Below, piece by piece: positions 40,707 through 48,711 of a stretch of 64,000 nt of DNA; position 1 is the first letter of the stretch; every line of letters begins with the position of its first letter. Both the position numbers and the translations under genes were made by a program. Origin of the DNA: Xenophilus arseniciresistens (GTDB taxonomy: Bacteria; Pseudomonadota; Gammaproteobacteria; Burkholderiales; Burkholderiaceae_C); contig NZ_JAQIPB010000002.1 in NCBI RefSeq assembly GCF_028023875.1, positions 248,001 to 312,000 of the forward strand, read 5' to 3'. The notes under the pieces were generated by a model. That model was not told where the DNA came from, searched no databases, and worked only from the letters and a program-made list of their open reading frames with translations.

Positions 40707-41468
40707 ATGCCCCACGCCGTCTCCCGTCTGCGCGCCGCGCGTCTTGCGCGCAGCGCCAAACCCTTTCTGGCCCGCGGCGGCTTCAAGCGCGAGCGCTGCG
40801 AGGGCTGCCGGCTGCTGCCCAGCCACTGCCTGTGCGCGCTGCGCCCCGTGCTGAACACGCGCGCCGGCGTGTGCCTGCTGATGGCCGACATCGAGCCCCT
40901 GAAGCCCACCAACACCGGCTGGCTGGTTGCCGATGTGGTGCCGGACACCTTCGCCTTCGGCTGGGCGCGCACCGAAGTCGACCCCGCCCTGCTGGCGCTG
41001 CTGGCCGACCCGCAGTGGCAGCCCTACGTGGTGTTCCCGGAGCAATATGTGGAAGCCGGGCACACGGTGGTGCACGAAGTTCAGCCGGCCACAGACAGTG
41101 GCAGCGCCAGGCGCCCGCTGTTCGTCCTGCTCGACGCGACCTGGACCGAAGCGCGCAAGATGTTCAGGCGCAGCCCCTACCTCGACGCATTCCCGGTGCT
41201 GAGCCTGCAGCCGCAGCAGCTCTCTCGCTACCAGCTGCGCCGCTCCGTCCGCGAAGGGCAGCTGTGCACCAGCGAAGTCACAAGCCTGTGCCTGGAACTG
41301 GCTGGCGACACCCTTGCCGCGCAGACGCTGGAGGCCTATCTGGCGGTGTTCACGCACCACTACTTGCGCGCGAAGAACCAGCAGCCGGTGCAGTGGGAAG
41401 GGGATGCGCACCGGCGGTTGCGGGAGATGCGTGCAGCGATGACCAGCCCTGCTACCGTCGCGCCATGA
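40707..41468 (+). CDS. DTW-domain tRNA-uridine aminocarboxypropyltransferase-like protein
   Basis: The 253-residue protein has the DTW-family motifs: CEGCRLLPSHCLC (likely zinc cysteines), LLMADIEPLKPTNTGWL, and LLDATWTEARKMFRRSPYL, which contains the DxTW signature. DTW proteins such as E. coli TapT transfer the aminocarboxypropyl group of SAM to tRNA uridine-47. The next gene overlaps its stop by 4 bp (ATGA). Confidence 0.87.
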   Translation: MPHAVSRLRAARLARSAKPFLARGGFKRERCEGCRLLPSHCLCALRPVLNTRAGVCLLMADIEPLKPTNTGWLVADVVPDTFAFGWARTEVDPALLALLADPQWQPYVVFPEQYVEAGHTVVHEVQPATDSGSARRPLFVLLDATWTEARKMFRRSPYLDAFPVLSLQPQQLSRYQLRRSVREGQLCTSEVTSLCLELAGDTLAAQTLEAYLAVFTHHYLRAKNQQPVQWEGDAHRRLREMRAAMTSPATVAP

Positions 41469-42073
41469 ACCTGCCCACCAGCCCCGCCGCCGAACGCAAC
41501 AAGCAACCCATCCTCGAAGCGCTGCTCGGCGTGCTGGGGCCGCAAGGTACGGCGCTGGAGATCGCCTCGGGAACGGGCGAGCATGTGGTGTGGTTCGCGG
41601 GCGCCATGCCCGGCTGGCAGTGGCAGCCGACGGAGGGCGATGAGAGGCTGCTGCCCGTGATCGACGCGCGCATTCGCCACAACGGTCTGGGCAATGTGCA
41701 GGCGCCCGTGCTGCTGGACGTGACGGCCACCCCCTGGCCGCTGGCCGCGCACGGCTTCGACGCGATCTTCTGCGCCAACATGCTGCACATCTCGCCCTGG
41801 GCCAGCTGCGCGGCGCTGATGGACGGTGCCGCGCGCCATCTGCGACCCGGCGGGCGGCTGATCACCTACGGGCCCTACTTCGATGACGAGATGCCGACGG
41901 CGCCCAGCAACCTGGCTTTCGATGCAGACCTGAAGGCCCGCAACCCGGCCTGGGGCATTCGCCGGCTCGATGCGGTGGCGCGGGAAGCTGCGCGCGCAGG
42001 CCTGGCGCTGCTGGGCAGGCAAGGCATGCCGGCCAACAACCTGCTGCTGGTCTTTGGCTCGGCCGAGCCTTGA
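41465..42073 (+). CDS. DUF938 SAM-dependent methyltransferase-like protein
   Basis: The 202-residue protein has the SAM-binding motif ALEIASGTGEHVVWFA and the DUF938 hallmarks FCANMLHISPW and LITYGPYF. The substrate is unknown. It starts inside the DTW-gene stop (ATGA overlap), so the two are translationally coupled; both bind SAM. It is convergent with the 80-residue gene on the minus strand. Confidence 0.87.
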   Translation: MNLPTSPAAERNKQPILEALLGVLGPQGTALEIASGTGEHVVWFAGAMPGWQWQPTEGDERLLPVIDARIRHNGLGNVQAPVLLDVTATPWPLAAHGFDAIFCANMLHISPWASCAALMDGAARHLRPGGRLITYGPYFDDEMPTAPSNLAFDADLKARNPAWGIRRLDAVAREAARAGLALLGRQGMPANNLLLVFGSAEP

Positions 42074-42080
42074 AGAAAAG

Positions 42081-42323
42081 CTAGCTCGATCCCAGCAGCG
42101 GGGGCCGCGTGAGGTCTTTGTCGATGCCCATGACCTCGCTCGCACGTTCAACGGCCTGCCACAGGGACGCGGGCATCTTCAGGATCTCTTCGGGCGAGCC
42201 CGACTGCGCGATCCAGGCACCGATCTGGCGGTGCTGGTCGGCGGTGAGCAGGTCCAGGTGCAGCATCTCGTCGATGGTCTTCATGTGTCTGGCGCCTGCG
42301 CCCATCCAGTCATTCATCGTCAT
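42081..42323 (-). CDS. Small conserved-looking protein of unknown function
   Basis: The 80-residue, mostly helical product reads MKTIDEMLHLDLLTADQHRQIGAW and MPASLWQAVERASEVMGID in its two halves. No domain is recognised. It lies 18 bp downstream of cysE on the same strand and is probably co-transcribed with it. Reasonable codon use and a gene-like position support it as real. Confidence 0.65.
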   Translation of the reverse strand: MTMNDWMGAGARHMKTIDEMLHLDLLTADQHRQIGAWIAQSGSPEEILKMPASLWQAVERASEVMGIDKDLTRPPLLGSS

Positions 42324-42341
42324 GGCAGCGGCGGGCCGCGA

Positions 42342-43268
42342 TCAGCAATCACCGGGCCGCTGGCCCTTGGCCTTCTGCAGGCTGGCTTGAGTGACGGCAG
42401 CGCCGGGCGGCACGTCGTCGGTGATCCACACGTTGCCGCCGATGGTGGCGCCCTGCCCCAGGGTCACGCGCCCCAGGATGGTGGCGCCGGCATAGATCAC
42501 CACGTCGTCCTCCACCACGGGGTGGCGCGCCAGCCCCTTCTGCAGGTTGCCTTCAGGGTCGGTGGGGAAGCGCTTGGCGCCCAGCGTCACCTGCTGGTAC
42601 AGGCGCACGCGCTGGCCGATCACGGCGGTCTCGCCGATCACGATGCCGGTGCCGTGGTCCATGAAGAAGCCCGGGCCGATGGTGGCGCCGGGGTGGATGT
42701 CGATGCCGGTCTGGCTGTGCGCGCGCTCGGTCACCATGCGCGCCAGCAAGGTCAGGCCCAGCTGGTACAGCGGGTGCGCGATGCGGTGGTGGATCATGGC
42801 ACTCACGCCCGGGTAGCACAGCAGCACCTCGTCGACGCTGCGCGCGGCCGGATCGCCCTGGAAGGCGGCCATCACGTCGCTGTCCAGGATGCGGCGGATG
42901 GCTGGCAACTGCGTGGCGAAATCGCGGACCTTGGCAGCGGCCCGGGCCGACAGCTCGGCCAGGCTTTCATCTTCGCCCAGCTGGCGTTGCGCGTGGCGCA
43001 GCTCCAGCGTGGCCTGGCCGTGCAGCTGGCGCAGCGCCGTGTCCAGCGTGTGGGCCACGTACAGGTCCTCGCTGTCCTGCAGCAGGTCTTCGGGGCCCAG
43101 GCGCAGCGGGAACAGCGCGCCGGTCAGCGCCTCCACCACCTCGGACATGATCTGCCGCGAAGGCAGCTCGCGCTCGCCACCGGTCTGCGTGCGCTGCTGG
43201 GCGTCGCGCCATTCGTGTCGCGCCGCCTGCAGGCCGCGCACGATGTCATCGATGGGGAATTGGCTCAT
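42342..43268 (-). CDS. cysE: Serine O-acetyltransferase
   Basis: The 308-residue enzyme makes O-acetylserine, the carbon acceptor for sulfide in cysteine synthesis. The left-handed beta-helix hexapeptide repeats are clear (GIDIHPGATIGPGFFMDHG, GIVIGETAVIG, VYAGATILGRVTLG), and the N-terminal helical domain precedes them. The C-terminal helix after residue 290 is short, and the protein ends in GDC rather than the usual ...I tail that binds cysteine synthase. It fits the EpsC-like longer group. Confidence 0.92.
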   Translation of the reverse strand: MSQFPIDDIVRGLQAARHEWRDAQQRTQTGGERELPSRQIMSEVVEALTGALFPLRLGPEDLLQDSEDLYVAHTLDTALRQLHGQATLELRHAQRQLGEDESLAELSARAAAKVRDFATQLPAIRRILDSDVMAAFQGDPAARSVDEVLLCYPGVSAMIHHRIAHPLYQLGLTLLARMVTERAHSQTGIDIHPGATIGPGFFMDHGTGIVIGETAVIGQRVRLYQQVTLGAKRFPTDPEGNLQKGLARHPVVEDDVVIYAGATILGRVTLGQGATIGGNVWITDDVPPGAAVTQASLQKAKGQRPGDC

Positions 43269-43374
43269 GGGGCAGTCCTGCGTGCTTCTTTCTGGTCGCT
43301 CAAGGCGCAGGATCGTACCGCCTCGGCGCAGGCGCCGCCGGGGCTTGAGGGCGATGGCCGCAATGACAGTGGGC

Positions 43375-44565
43375 TCAGTCCGTCAGGTGCAAGCTCCTCT
43401 TGATCCGCAGCCCGGCCCACACGGCCAGGAACATCGCCGCCGCGAAGACCCAGCCCGACAGCGCGCCGGCCGAGATGCCCGACAGCAGCGTGCCCACGGT
43501 GCAGCCCAGTCCGGTCATGGCGCCCCAGCCCAGCAGCAGGCCGCCGCCCAGCCCGCGCGCCGCATCACGCACGGTGGGCCGTACCCAGCGCCATTGCCGG
43601 CTGGCCAGCGCACCGATGAACGCGCCCGAGACGATGCCCGCCAGCAGCAGCGCATGCGGCGTGAGCCAGTGGCTGCCCGGCAATGTGGCGCAGCCGGCAA
43701 AGCCGTCCAGACCGTTGAGCCGCTCGGGCACCCAGCCCTGGCTTTGCGCACCCGCGCGCGCCGCGCTGCCCAGGGTGGTGGTCACCCCCAGCGGCCGCAT
43801 GCGCACGATGGCCAGCGCCACGACCAGGCCCACGCCCAGGCCGCCCACCCAGCAGGGCCAGCGACCCTGCCACAGCCCGCGCCAGACCTGCGCGAGCGAT
43901 GGCACATGGCGGGGTTTGGCAGGCCCGGCCGGAGAGGACTCGCTGGCAAAGCCGCGCCACAGCCAGGCCGCAATGGCCGCCAGCACGCCCAGCTGCAATG
44001 CCAGCGCGCCGCCATGGCCCAGGTGCGCGGGCAGCCAGACCACGGGCGCGTCGGCCACGGCCAGGCTGTACAGCGGGTTCCAGCTGATGAAGCCCAGCAC
44101 GAAGCCGCCTGCCACACCCGCCAGCGCAAAGGGCGAAGCCGGCGAGCCTTCGGCCAGCCGATACCAGTGCGCGCTGATGCACGAGCCGGAAACGACCATG
44201 CCCGCACCAAAGGCCAGGCCTGCCAGCACCAGCACCCAGCTCACGGGCCCGATGTGCAGATCGGGCGGCAACTGGCCGGGCTGCGGCACGGCCACCCAGC
44301 TGCCCACGATCACGGTGTGGCCCACCAGCCCCACAGCCAGCGCCAGCACAACGGCCAGCAGCCCGCGCGGGTTGCCGCCTTCGAACCAGTCGCGCGCGTG
44401 GCAATAGAAGCAGAAGCGCGTGCGCTGCAACAGCAGGCCCAGCACCGTGCCTGCCGCCAGCGCAAAGGCCAGCGTGCGGCCGCCGGGCAGCGGCGCGAGG
44501 GCATGGCCGGCCACCGGCAGCACCGCCAGCCAGGCCAATGCAATGAATGTGGAGATAGATGGCAT
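43375..44565 (-). CDS. YeeE/YedE family sulfur transporter (TsuA-type thiosulfate permease)
   Basis: The 396-residue inner-membrane protein has about ten hydrophobic segments and the conserved cysteines expected in this family: RTRFCFYCHARDWFEGG, VVSGSCISAHWYR and MTGLGCTVGTLLSGISAGALSGWV. Family members import thiosulfate, passing it along cysteines. A sulfurtransferase gene lies directly upstream. The ATG at 44565 follows an intrinsic-terminator-like hairpin with no ribosome site; a GTG at 44613 is an alternative start. Confidence 0.87.
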   Translation of the reverse strand: MPSISTFIALAWLAVLPVAGHALAPLPGGRTLAFALAAGTVLGLLLQRTRFCFYCHARDWFEGGNPRGLLAVVLALAVGLVGHTVIVGSWVAVPQPGQLPPDLHIGPVSWVLVLAGLAFGAGMVVSGSCISAHWYRLAEGSPASPFALAGVAGGFVLGFISWNPLYSLAVADAPVVWLPAHLGHGGALALQLGVLAAIAAWLWRGFASESSPAGPAKPRHVPSLAQVWRGLWQGRWPCWVGGLGVGLVVALAIVRMRPLGVTTTLGSAARAGAQSQGWVPERLNGLDGFAGCATLPGSHWLTPHALLLAGIVSGAFIGALASRQWRWVRPTVRDAARGLGGGLLLGWGAMTGLGCTVGTLLSGISAGALSGWVFAAAMFLAVWAGLRIKRSLHLTD

Positions 44566-44568
44566 AGA

Positions 44569-44594
44569 CAAAAAAAGACCCGCACGCGGCGGGC
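44569..44594 (-). terminator. Intrinsic terminator or attenuator hairpin between sulfurtransferase and yeeE-like genes
   Basis: On the minus strand CCCGC (44593-44589), a 5-base loop and GCGGG (44583-44579) are followed by TC and seven Ts (44576-44570). The yeeE-like ATG is only 4 bases beyond the T-run. Confidence 0.65.
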
Positions 44595-44639
44595 CGAACA
44601 GAGACACCCTCACCCAAATATTTCAGTGGCCTGCGCTTC

Positions 44640-45605
44640 CTACCTGGCCGCCCAGACCGTCCCGGCCGGGTTGCTGATGGGCACGCCCACCGCATTGCCG
44701 TATTCGGTCCAGGAGCCGTCGTAGTTCTTCACCTCATAGCCCAGGATCTTGCTCAGCGCGAACCAGGTGTGGCTGGAGCGCTCGCCGATGCGGCAATAGG
44801 TGATGACCGGCCTACTGCCGTCCACGCCCGCCGCCGCATAGAGCTTCCTGAGTTCGTCGGCCGACTTGAAGGTCCCGTCCTCCTTGACCGCCTGGCCCCA
44901 GGCCACGTTGGCCGCGCCCGGGATGTGACCGGCGCGGATCGCCAGCTCGGGCACGCCCGAGGGCGCAAAGACCTTGCCCGAGAACTCGTCGGCCGAGCGG
45001 ATGTCCAGCAGCTTGTGATTGCTCTTGCCCTCGGCCGCGGCCAGCGCGTCGGGCAGGCGCGCACGCAGTGCCGTGTTCACGGTGCCCACGCGATAGGTGG
45101 TGGCCGCGTACTCGGGCGCGCGGTTGTTCAGCGGGCGGCCTTCCGCCTCCCACTTCCTGCGCCCGCCGTCCAGCAGCTTGACGTTCTTCACGCCATAGAT
45201 GTCGAACACCCATGCGCCCCAGGCCGCGAACCAGTTGTTGGTGTCGCCATAGAGCACCACCGTGGTGTCGGCCCCCACGCCTGCCTTCGAGAGCAGCTTC
45301 TCGAAGTCTTCCCTGCCCACGATGTCGCGGCGCACCCTGTCGTTCAGCTCGGTGTGCCAAGAGAAGTTCACGGCGCCGGGCACGTGGGCGCGCTCATACA
45401 GGCCCGGATTGACACTGACCTCGATCACCCGCACCTGGCGGTTGTCCAGGTTCTGTGCGAGCCAGTCGGTGGTGACCAGCGGGCCCGCAGGAATGTCGGT
45501 CGCGCCAGACGCCGCCCCGCACAGCATCACGCCCAGGCCCAGCACAGCGAGGCTCTGGCGCCAGCGGATGCGCGGCGCGGCGGGGTTTGCGGCTTCAGTG
45601 TTCAT
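44640..45605 (-). CDS. Periplasmic thiosulfate sulfurtransferase (tandem rhodanese)
   Basis: The 321-residue protein has a signal peptide (about 13-35) and two rhodanese domains. The C-terminal domain has the active-site loop TYCRIGERSSH (C271), which is fully intact and resembles thiosulfate:cyanide sulfurtransferases of the CysA2/ThtR type. The signal places it in the periplasm, beside the YeeE-type permease. Together they suggest handling of thiosulfate sulfane sulfur. Confidence 0.9.
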   Translation of the reverse strand: MNTEAANPAAPRIRWRQSLAVLGLGVMLCGAASGATDIPAGPLVTTDWLAQNLDNRQVRVIEVSVNPGLYERAHVPGAVNFSWHTELNDRVRRDIVGREDFEKLLSKAGVGADTTVVLYGDTNNWFAAWGAWVFDIYGVKNVKLLDGGRRKWEAEGRPLNNRAPEYAATTYRVGTVNTALRARLPDALAAAEGKSNHKLLDIRSADEFSGKVFAPSGVPELAIRAGHIPGAANVAWGQAVKEDGTFKSADELRKLYAAAGVDGSRPVITYCRIGERSSHTWFALSKILGYEVKNYDGSWTEYGNAVGVPISNPAGTVWAAR

Positions 45606-45668
45606 CCTCGTCCTCTTCCTTTCGAGTGCTGGTTTTTTGCCCGCACGCCAGTGCGCGGGCCGGGATGA

Positions 45669-45713
45669 AATCTACGCAACCGAGCGCGAAGGACCAACCA
45701 ATAAGAACTGGTT
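45669..45713 (-). promoter_or_regulatory. Candidate sulfurtransferase promoter and inverted repeat
   Basis: On the minus strand TTGGTC and TAGATT (45674-45669) are separated by 17 bases. Just upstream is the inverted repeat AACCA-N8-TGGTT (45696-45713). The pair could be a promoter with a sulfur-regulator site. Confidence 0.4.
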
Positions 45714-45716
45714 TGC

Positions 45717-47267
45717 TTATCGCCAAGTTGTCCGACGCCGGCCGCCGCGCCACCGGCCGCGCCCGGCCATCACGGCGCCCAGCAGGCGCATGCCTTCGTC
45801 GATCTGGGCCGGCGAGAGGCTGGCATAGCCCACCACCAGGCCGGCCGGCCGGGCCGTGGCCTTCGCCGTCGCTGGTGGCGGCGCATACAGCGGCGACAGC
45901 GGATACACCCCCACGCCGGCCTGCCGCGCTGCAGCCACCAGTGCCGCCTCCGCGGCCTGCGGCACGTCGGGCAGCCACAGCACCACGTGCAGGCCCGCGG
46001 AGCTGCCGCTCACCGTGGCGCCCGGGGGCAGGTGCCGCGCAACGGCCTCGAGCAATGCAGCGCGGCGGCGCTCGTTCTCGCGCCGCACGCGCCGCACATG
46101 GCGCTCATAGGCGCCGCTGTCGATCAGCGTGGCCAGTGCGCGCTGCTCCAGCACGGGTGCGTGGCGGTCCGTCAGCCGCTTGGCCTGCCTGAAGGCGGCC
46201 ACCAGGCACTGCGGAAGCACCAGATAGCCCAGGCGCAGCTGCGGCGACAGCGCCTTGGAAAAAGTGCCCACGTAGATCACGCGCCCCTGCGTGTCGATGG
46301 CCTGCAACGGCTCGATGGGGCGCTGCCCGTAGCGGAACTCGCCGTCGTAGTCGTCCTCCACGATCCAGGCCTGCTCGCGCTGCGCCCATTGCAGCAGCGC
46401 CACGCGCCGATGGATGGGCAGCACGCCGCCCCAAGGGAACTGGTGCGAGGGCGTGACATACGCCAGCCGCGCGCCCGCGCCGCGCGGCAGCGCATCGGTC
46501 TGCAGGCCCTGCGCGTCCACCGGAACGGCCAGGCACTGCGCGCCCGTGGCTTCGAAGCAGCGGCGCGCCATCAGGTAGCCGGGGTCTTCGAAGACGAAGC
46601 TGTCGCCGGCCTGCAGCAGCAGGCGTGCGCACAGGTCGATGGCCTGCTGCGAGCCATGCACGACCACCACCTGATCCGCATCGCACGCCAGCCCGCGCGC
46701 ACGCCCCAAATAGCCCTGCAGCGCGCGGCGCAGCGCCAGCTCGCCTTCGGCGGGCGCGTAGCCAAGGCTGGCATGGCCCTGCAGCAGCGCCGCCTGGTAG
46801 GCGCGCCGCCAGGGCAGCACCGGAAAGTCACGCGCGGCCACCGCGCCATAGAGGAAATCGAAGCGCACGGGCTCGGCAGGTGCCGGTGCCGGCTGGCTGC
46901 CGGCCAGCAAGCGCTCGCCGAAGGCCGACAGCCGTGGCGCCACGGAGCTGGCCTGCATGCGCGCGGGCCGGCCGCGCAGCACGCCTGCCGGGCGTGGCGG
47001 GCCGGCGATGCGCGCGGCTCGCCCCGGCGAAGTGAGCAAAAAGCCCTCGGCCGCCAGTTGCTCGTAGGCGGCCGTCACGGTGGTGCGCGACACGCCCAGC
47101 TCGGCCGCCAGCGCACGCGTGGAAGGTGCGCGCGCGCCGCTCGCCAGCCGGCCCTCCTCGATCTGGCTGCGCAGCAGGTCATAGATGCGCCGGCCCACGC
47201 CACCGGCACCCTCTGCAGGGTTTGCGCGGGTGCGGGAAGCCGCTGCAGGCGGCTGAAACTGGCCCAC
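45717..47267 (-). CDS. MocR/PdxR-family regulator (GntR HTH fused to class I aminotransferase)
   Basis: The 516-residue protein has an N-terminal GntR winged HTH (GRRIYDLLRSQIEEGRLASGARAPSTRALAAELGVSRTTV) and a C-terminal aminotransferase-like domain with the PLP lysine in GTFSKALSPQLRLGY. Such proteins sense PLP or amino compounds and usually control a divergent gene. The GTG at 47267 is chosen because CTGGAG precedes it by 7 bases; a TTG at 47309 is possible but lacks a site. It is divergent from the PaiB-like gene. Confidence 0.85.
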   Translation of the reverse strand: MGQFQPPAAASRTRANPAEGAGGVGRRIYDLLRSQIEEGRLASGARAPSTRALAAELGVSRTTVTAAYEQLAAEGFLLTSPGRAARIAGPPRPAGVLRGRPARMQASSVAPRLSAFGERLLAGSQPAPAPAEPVRFDFLYGAVAARDFPVLPWRRAYQAALLQGHASLGYAPAEGELALRRALQGYLGRARGLACDADQVVVVHGSQQAIDLCARLLLQAGDSFVFEDPGYLMARRCFEATGAQCLAVPVDAQGLQTDALPRGAGARLAYVTPSHQFPWGGVLPIHRRVALLQWAQREQAWIVEDDYDGEFRYGQRPIEPLQAIDTQGRVIYVGTFSKALSPQLRLGYLVLPQCLVAAFRQAKRLTDRHAPVLEQRALATLIDSGAYERHVRRVRRENERRRAALLEAVARHLPPGATVSGSSAGLHVVLWLPDVPQAAEAALVAAARQAGVGVYPLSPLYAPPPATAKATARPAGLVVGYASLSPAQIDEGMRLLGAVMAGRGRWRGGRRRTTWR

Positions 47268-47275
47268 TCGAATTC

Positions 47276-47287
47276 TCCAGAACTGGA
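47276..47287. promoter_or_regulatory. Palindrome between MocR-type regulator and PaiB-like gene
   Basis: TCCAG-AA-CTGGA lies in the 86-bp divergent spacer and could be the operator of the MocR-type protein. It partly overlaps the regulator's own ribosome binding site. Confidence 0.4.
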
Positions 47288-47353
47288 CCTTCTCATTGTG
47301 CCGGTTCAAGACGACAGTGGCGACTTGTGCTGCCCTGACCTGCCCCTTTCACG

Positions 47354-47986
47354 ATGTACACCCCCGCGCACTTCGCCGAAACCCGACCCGAGGCCCTGGC
47401 CCGGATCATTCATGAGCACCCGCTGGGCATGCTGGTGCACGCGCACGATGGCCGCTTCGACGCCGACCACATCCCCTTCGAGTTTGACCCCGACGAAGGC
47501 CCGCACGGCAGGCTGCGCGCCCATGTGGCGCGCGCCAACGCGCTGTGGCAGCGCTGCCCCACGGGCACGCCAGTGATGGCCGTGTTCCGCGGCGCGCAGG
47601 CCTATGTCTCGCCCAGCTGGTACCCGAGCAAGCAGCAGACCCACCGGCTGGTGCCCACCTGGAACTACGAGGTGGTGCATGCGCACGGCCTGCTGAGCGT
47701 GCACGACGACGAGCGCTTCGTGCGCCGCATCGTCGCGCGACTGACGCGCCGGCACGAGGCCGGCGAAGCGCGCCCCTGGAAGATGGGCGATTCGGCGCCC
47801 GAGTTCATCGACGAGTTGCTCAGGCACATCGTCGGCATCGAGATTGCCGTCACCTCGCTGGAGGGCAAGCGCAAGCTGAGCCAGAACCGCGAACCGCAGG
47901 ACCGCCTTGCCGCCGCCGACACCCTGGCCGCGCGCGAGCACCCCGAACTGGCCCAGGCCATGCGTGAGGCCGGCCCCGGTGCCTGA
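47354..47986 (+). CDS. PaiB-like FMN-binding negative transcriptional regulator family protein
   Basis: The 210-residue protein matches the PaiB/FMN-binding split-barrel family: MYTPAHFAETRPEALARII, GMLVHAHDGRFDADHIPFE, VFRGAQAYVSPSWYPSK and WNYEVVHAHGLL. Bacillus PaiB was described as a repressor, but most homologues are likely FMN-binding oxidoreductase-like proteins. It is divergent from a MocR regulator and followed by a small gene 28 bp on. Confidence 0.87.
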   Translation: MYTPAHFAETRPEALARIIHEHPLGMLVHAHDGRFDADHIPFEFDPDEGPHGRLRAHVARANALWQRCPTGTPVMAVFRGAQAYVSPSWYPSKQQTHRLVPTWNYEVVHAHGLLSVHDDERFVRRIVARLTRRHEAGEARPWKMGDSAPEFIDELLRHIVGIEIAVTSLEGKRKLSQNREPQDRLAAADTLAAREHPELAQAMREAGPGA

Positions 47987-48014
47987 GCAGCTTCCCCTTT
48001 CCTGTCACCGCACG

Positions 48015-48368
48015 ATGTACAGCAGCACCTTCACCTTCGCCAAGCGCGAGTTCGACGACGCCTTCCATGCGCTGGACCAGACCATCGCGCAGGTCGCCCA
48101 ATCCATCCCAGGCTACCTCGGCGAAGAAAGCTGGGAGAACCCGGCCCAGGGCCTGATCTGCAACGTGTACTACTGGCGCACGCGCGAGGCGCTCGAAGCG
48201 CTGATGCAGCATCCCGTGCATCGCGCTGCCAAGCAGCAGCAGGCCCGCTGGCTCAAGGGCTACCACGTGGTGATCGCGCAGGTGACGGGCTCTTATGGCG
48301 ATGGTGGCATCGCGCATCCGCTGACGGCGCCTGGCGTGGGCGCGGGTGCCGCCGGCCCGGCGCCATGA
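48015..48368 (+). CDS. ABM-like small protein (ferredoxin-fold monooxygenase type)
   Basis: The 117-residue product reads MYSSTFTFAKREFDDAFHAL, SIPGYLGEESWENP and VYYWRTREALEALMQHPVHRAAKQQQARWLKGYHVVIAQV, which fits the antibiotic-biosynthesis-monooxygenase dimeric barrel. The last 20 residues are low-complexity. It follows the PaiB-like gene by 28 bp and probably shares its control by the MocR protein. Substrate unknown. Confidence 0.75.
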   Translation: MYSSTFTFAKREFDDAFHALDQTIAQVAQSIPGYLGEESWENPAQGLICNVYYWRTREALEALMQHPVHRAAKQQQARWLKGYHVVIAQVTGSYGDGGIAHPLTAPGVGAGAAGPAP

Positions 48369-48371
48369 GCT

Positions 48372-48400
48372 TCGACACGGCGGCCTCGTCGATATATGAT
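48372..48400 (+). promoter_or_regulatory. Promoter of the ParD-like/map operon
   Basis: TCGACA (48372-48377) and TATGAT (48395-48400) are 17 bp apart, each five of six or near to consensus. The -10 overlaps the left arm of a palindrome. Confidence 0.6.
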
Positions 48401-48419
48401 TCGTTTATGTTTCATATAT
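48392..48419. promoter_or_regulatory. Palindromic operator upstream of the ParD-like gene
   Basis: ATATATGA (48392-48399) and its exact complement TCATATAT (48412-48419) are centred 20 bp apart in an AT-rich island. The left arm covers the -10 box, as expected for an autoregulating antitoxin operator. Confidence 0.7.
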
Positions 48420-48432
48420 TTCCTGAACGGCC

Positions 48433-48708
48433 ATGGGCATCGTCAAGATCTCGGACCTGATGCACGAGAACCTTCGCGTGGCGGGCAACGCGATGAGCCG
48501 GTCGATCAATGCGCAGGCCGAACACTGGATGCGCGTGGGCATGCTGGCCGAGCTGCATCCCGAGCTGGACCATCGCGAGATTGCGCAGATGCTGGTGCGC
48601 GCCGAGCTGGCCGGCGGGCTGGACATCGCAGCCACCGTGGCCGCACCCGCGCCAGCAGCAGCATCGGCCGCCAGGGGCCGGCGCACGCCTGCCGCTGGCA
48701 GGCACTGA
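48433..48708 (+). CDS. ParD-like antitoxin family protein (ribbon-helix-helix type)
   Basis: The 91-residue product matches the ParD-like family (DUF3423): MGIVKISDLMHENLRVAGNAMSRSINAQAEHWMRVGMLAELHPEL is the DNA-binding part, and the tail is Ala/Pro-rich. Such proteins normally precede a ParE-type toxin. Here the next gene, 3 bp on, is a methionine aminopeptidase, and there is no ParE-like frame. A palindromic operator overlaps its promoter. Confidence 0.83.
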   Translation: MGIVKISDLMHENLRVAGNAMSRSINAQAEHWMRVGMLAELHPELDHREIAQMLVRAELAGGLDIAATVAAPAPAAASAARGRRTPAAGRH

Positions 48709-48711
48709 GCC

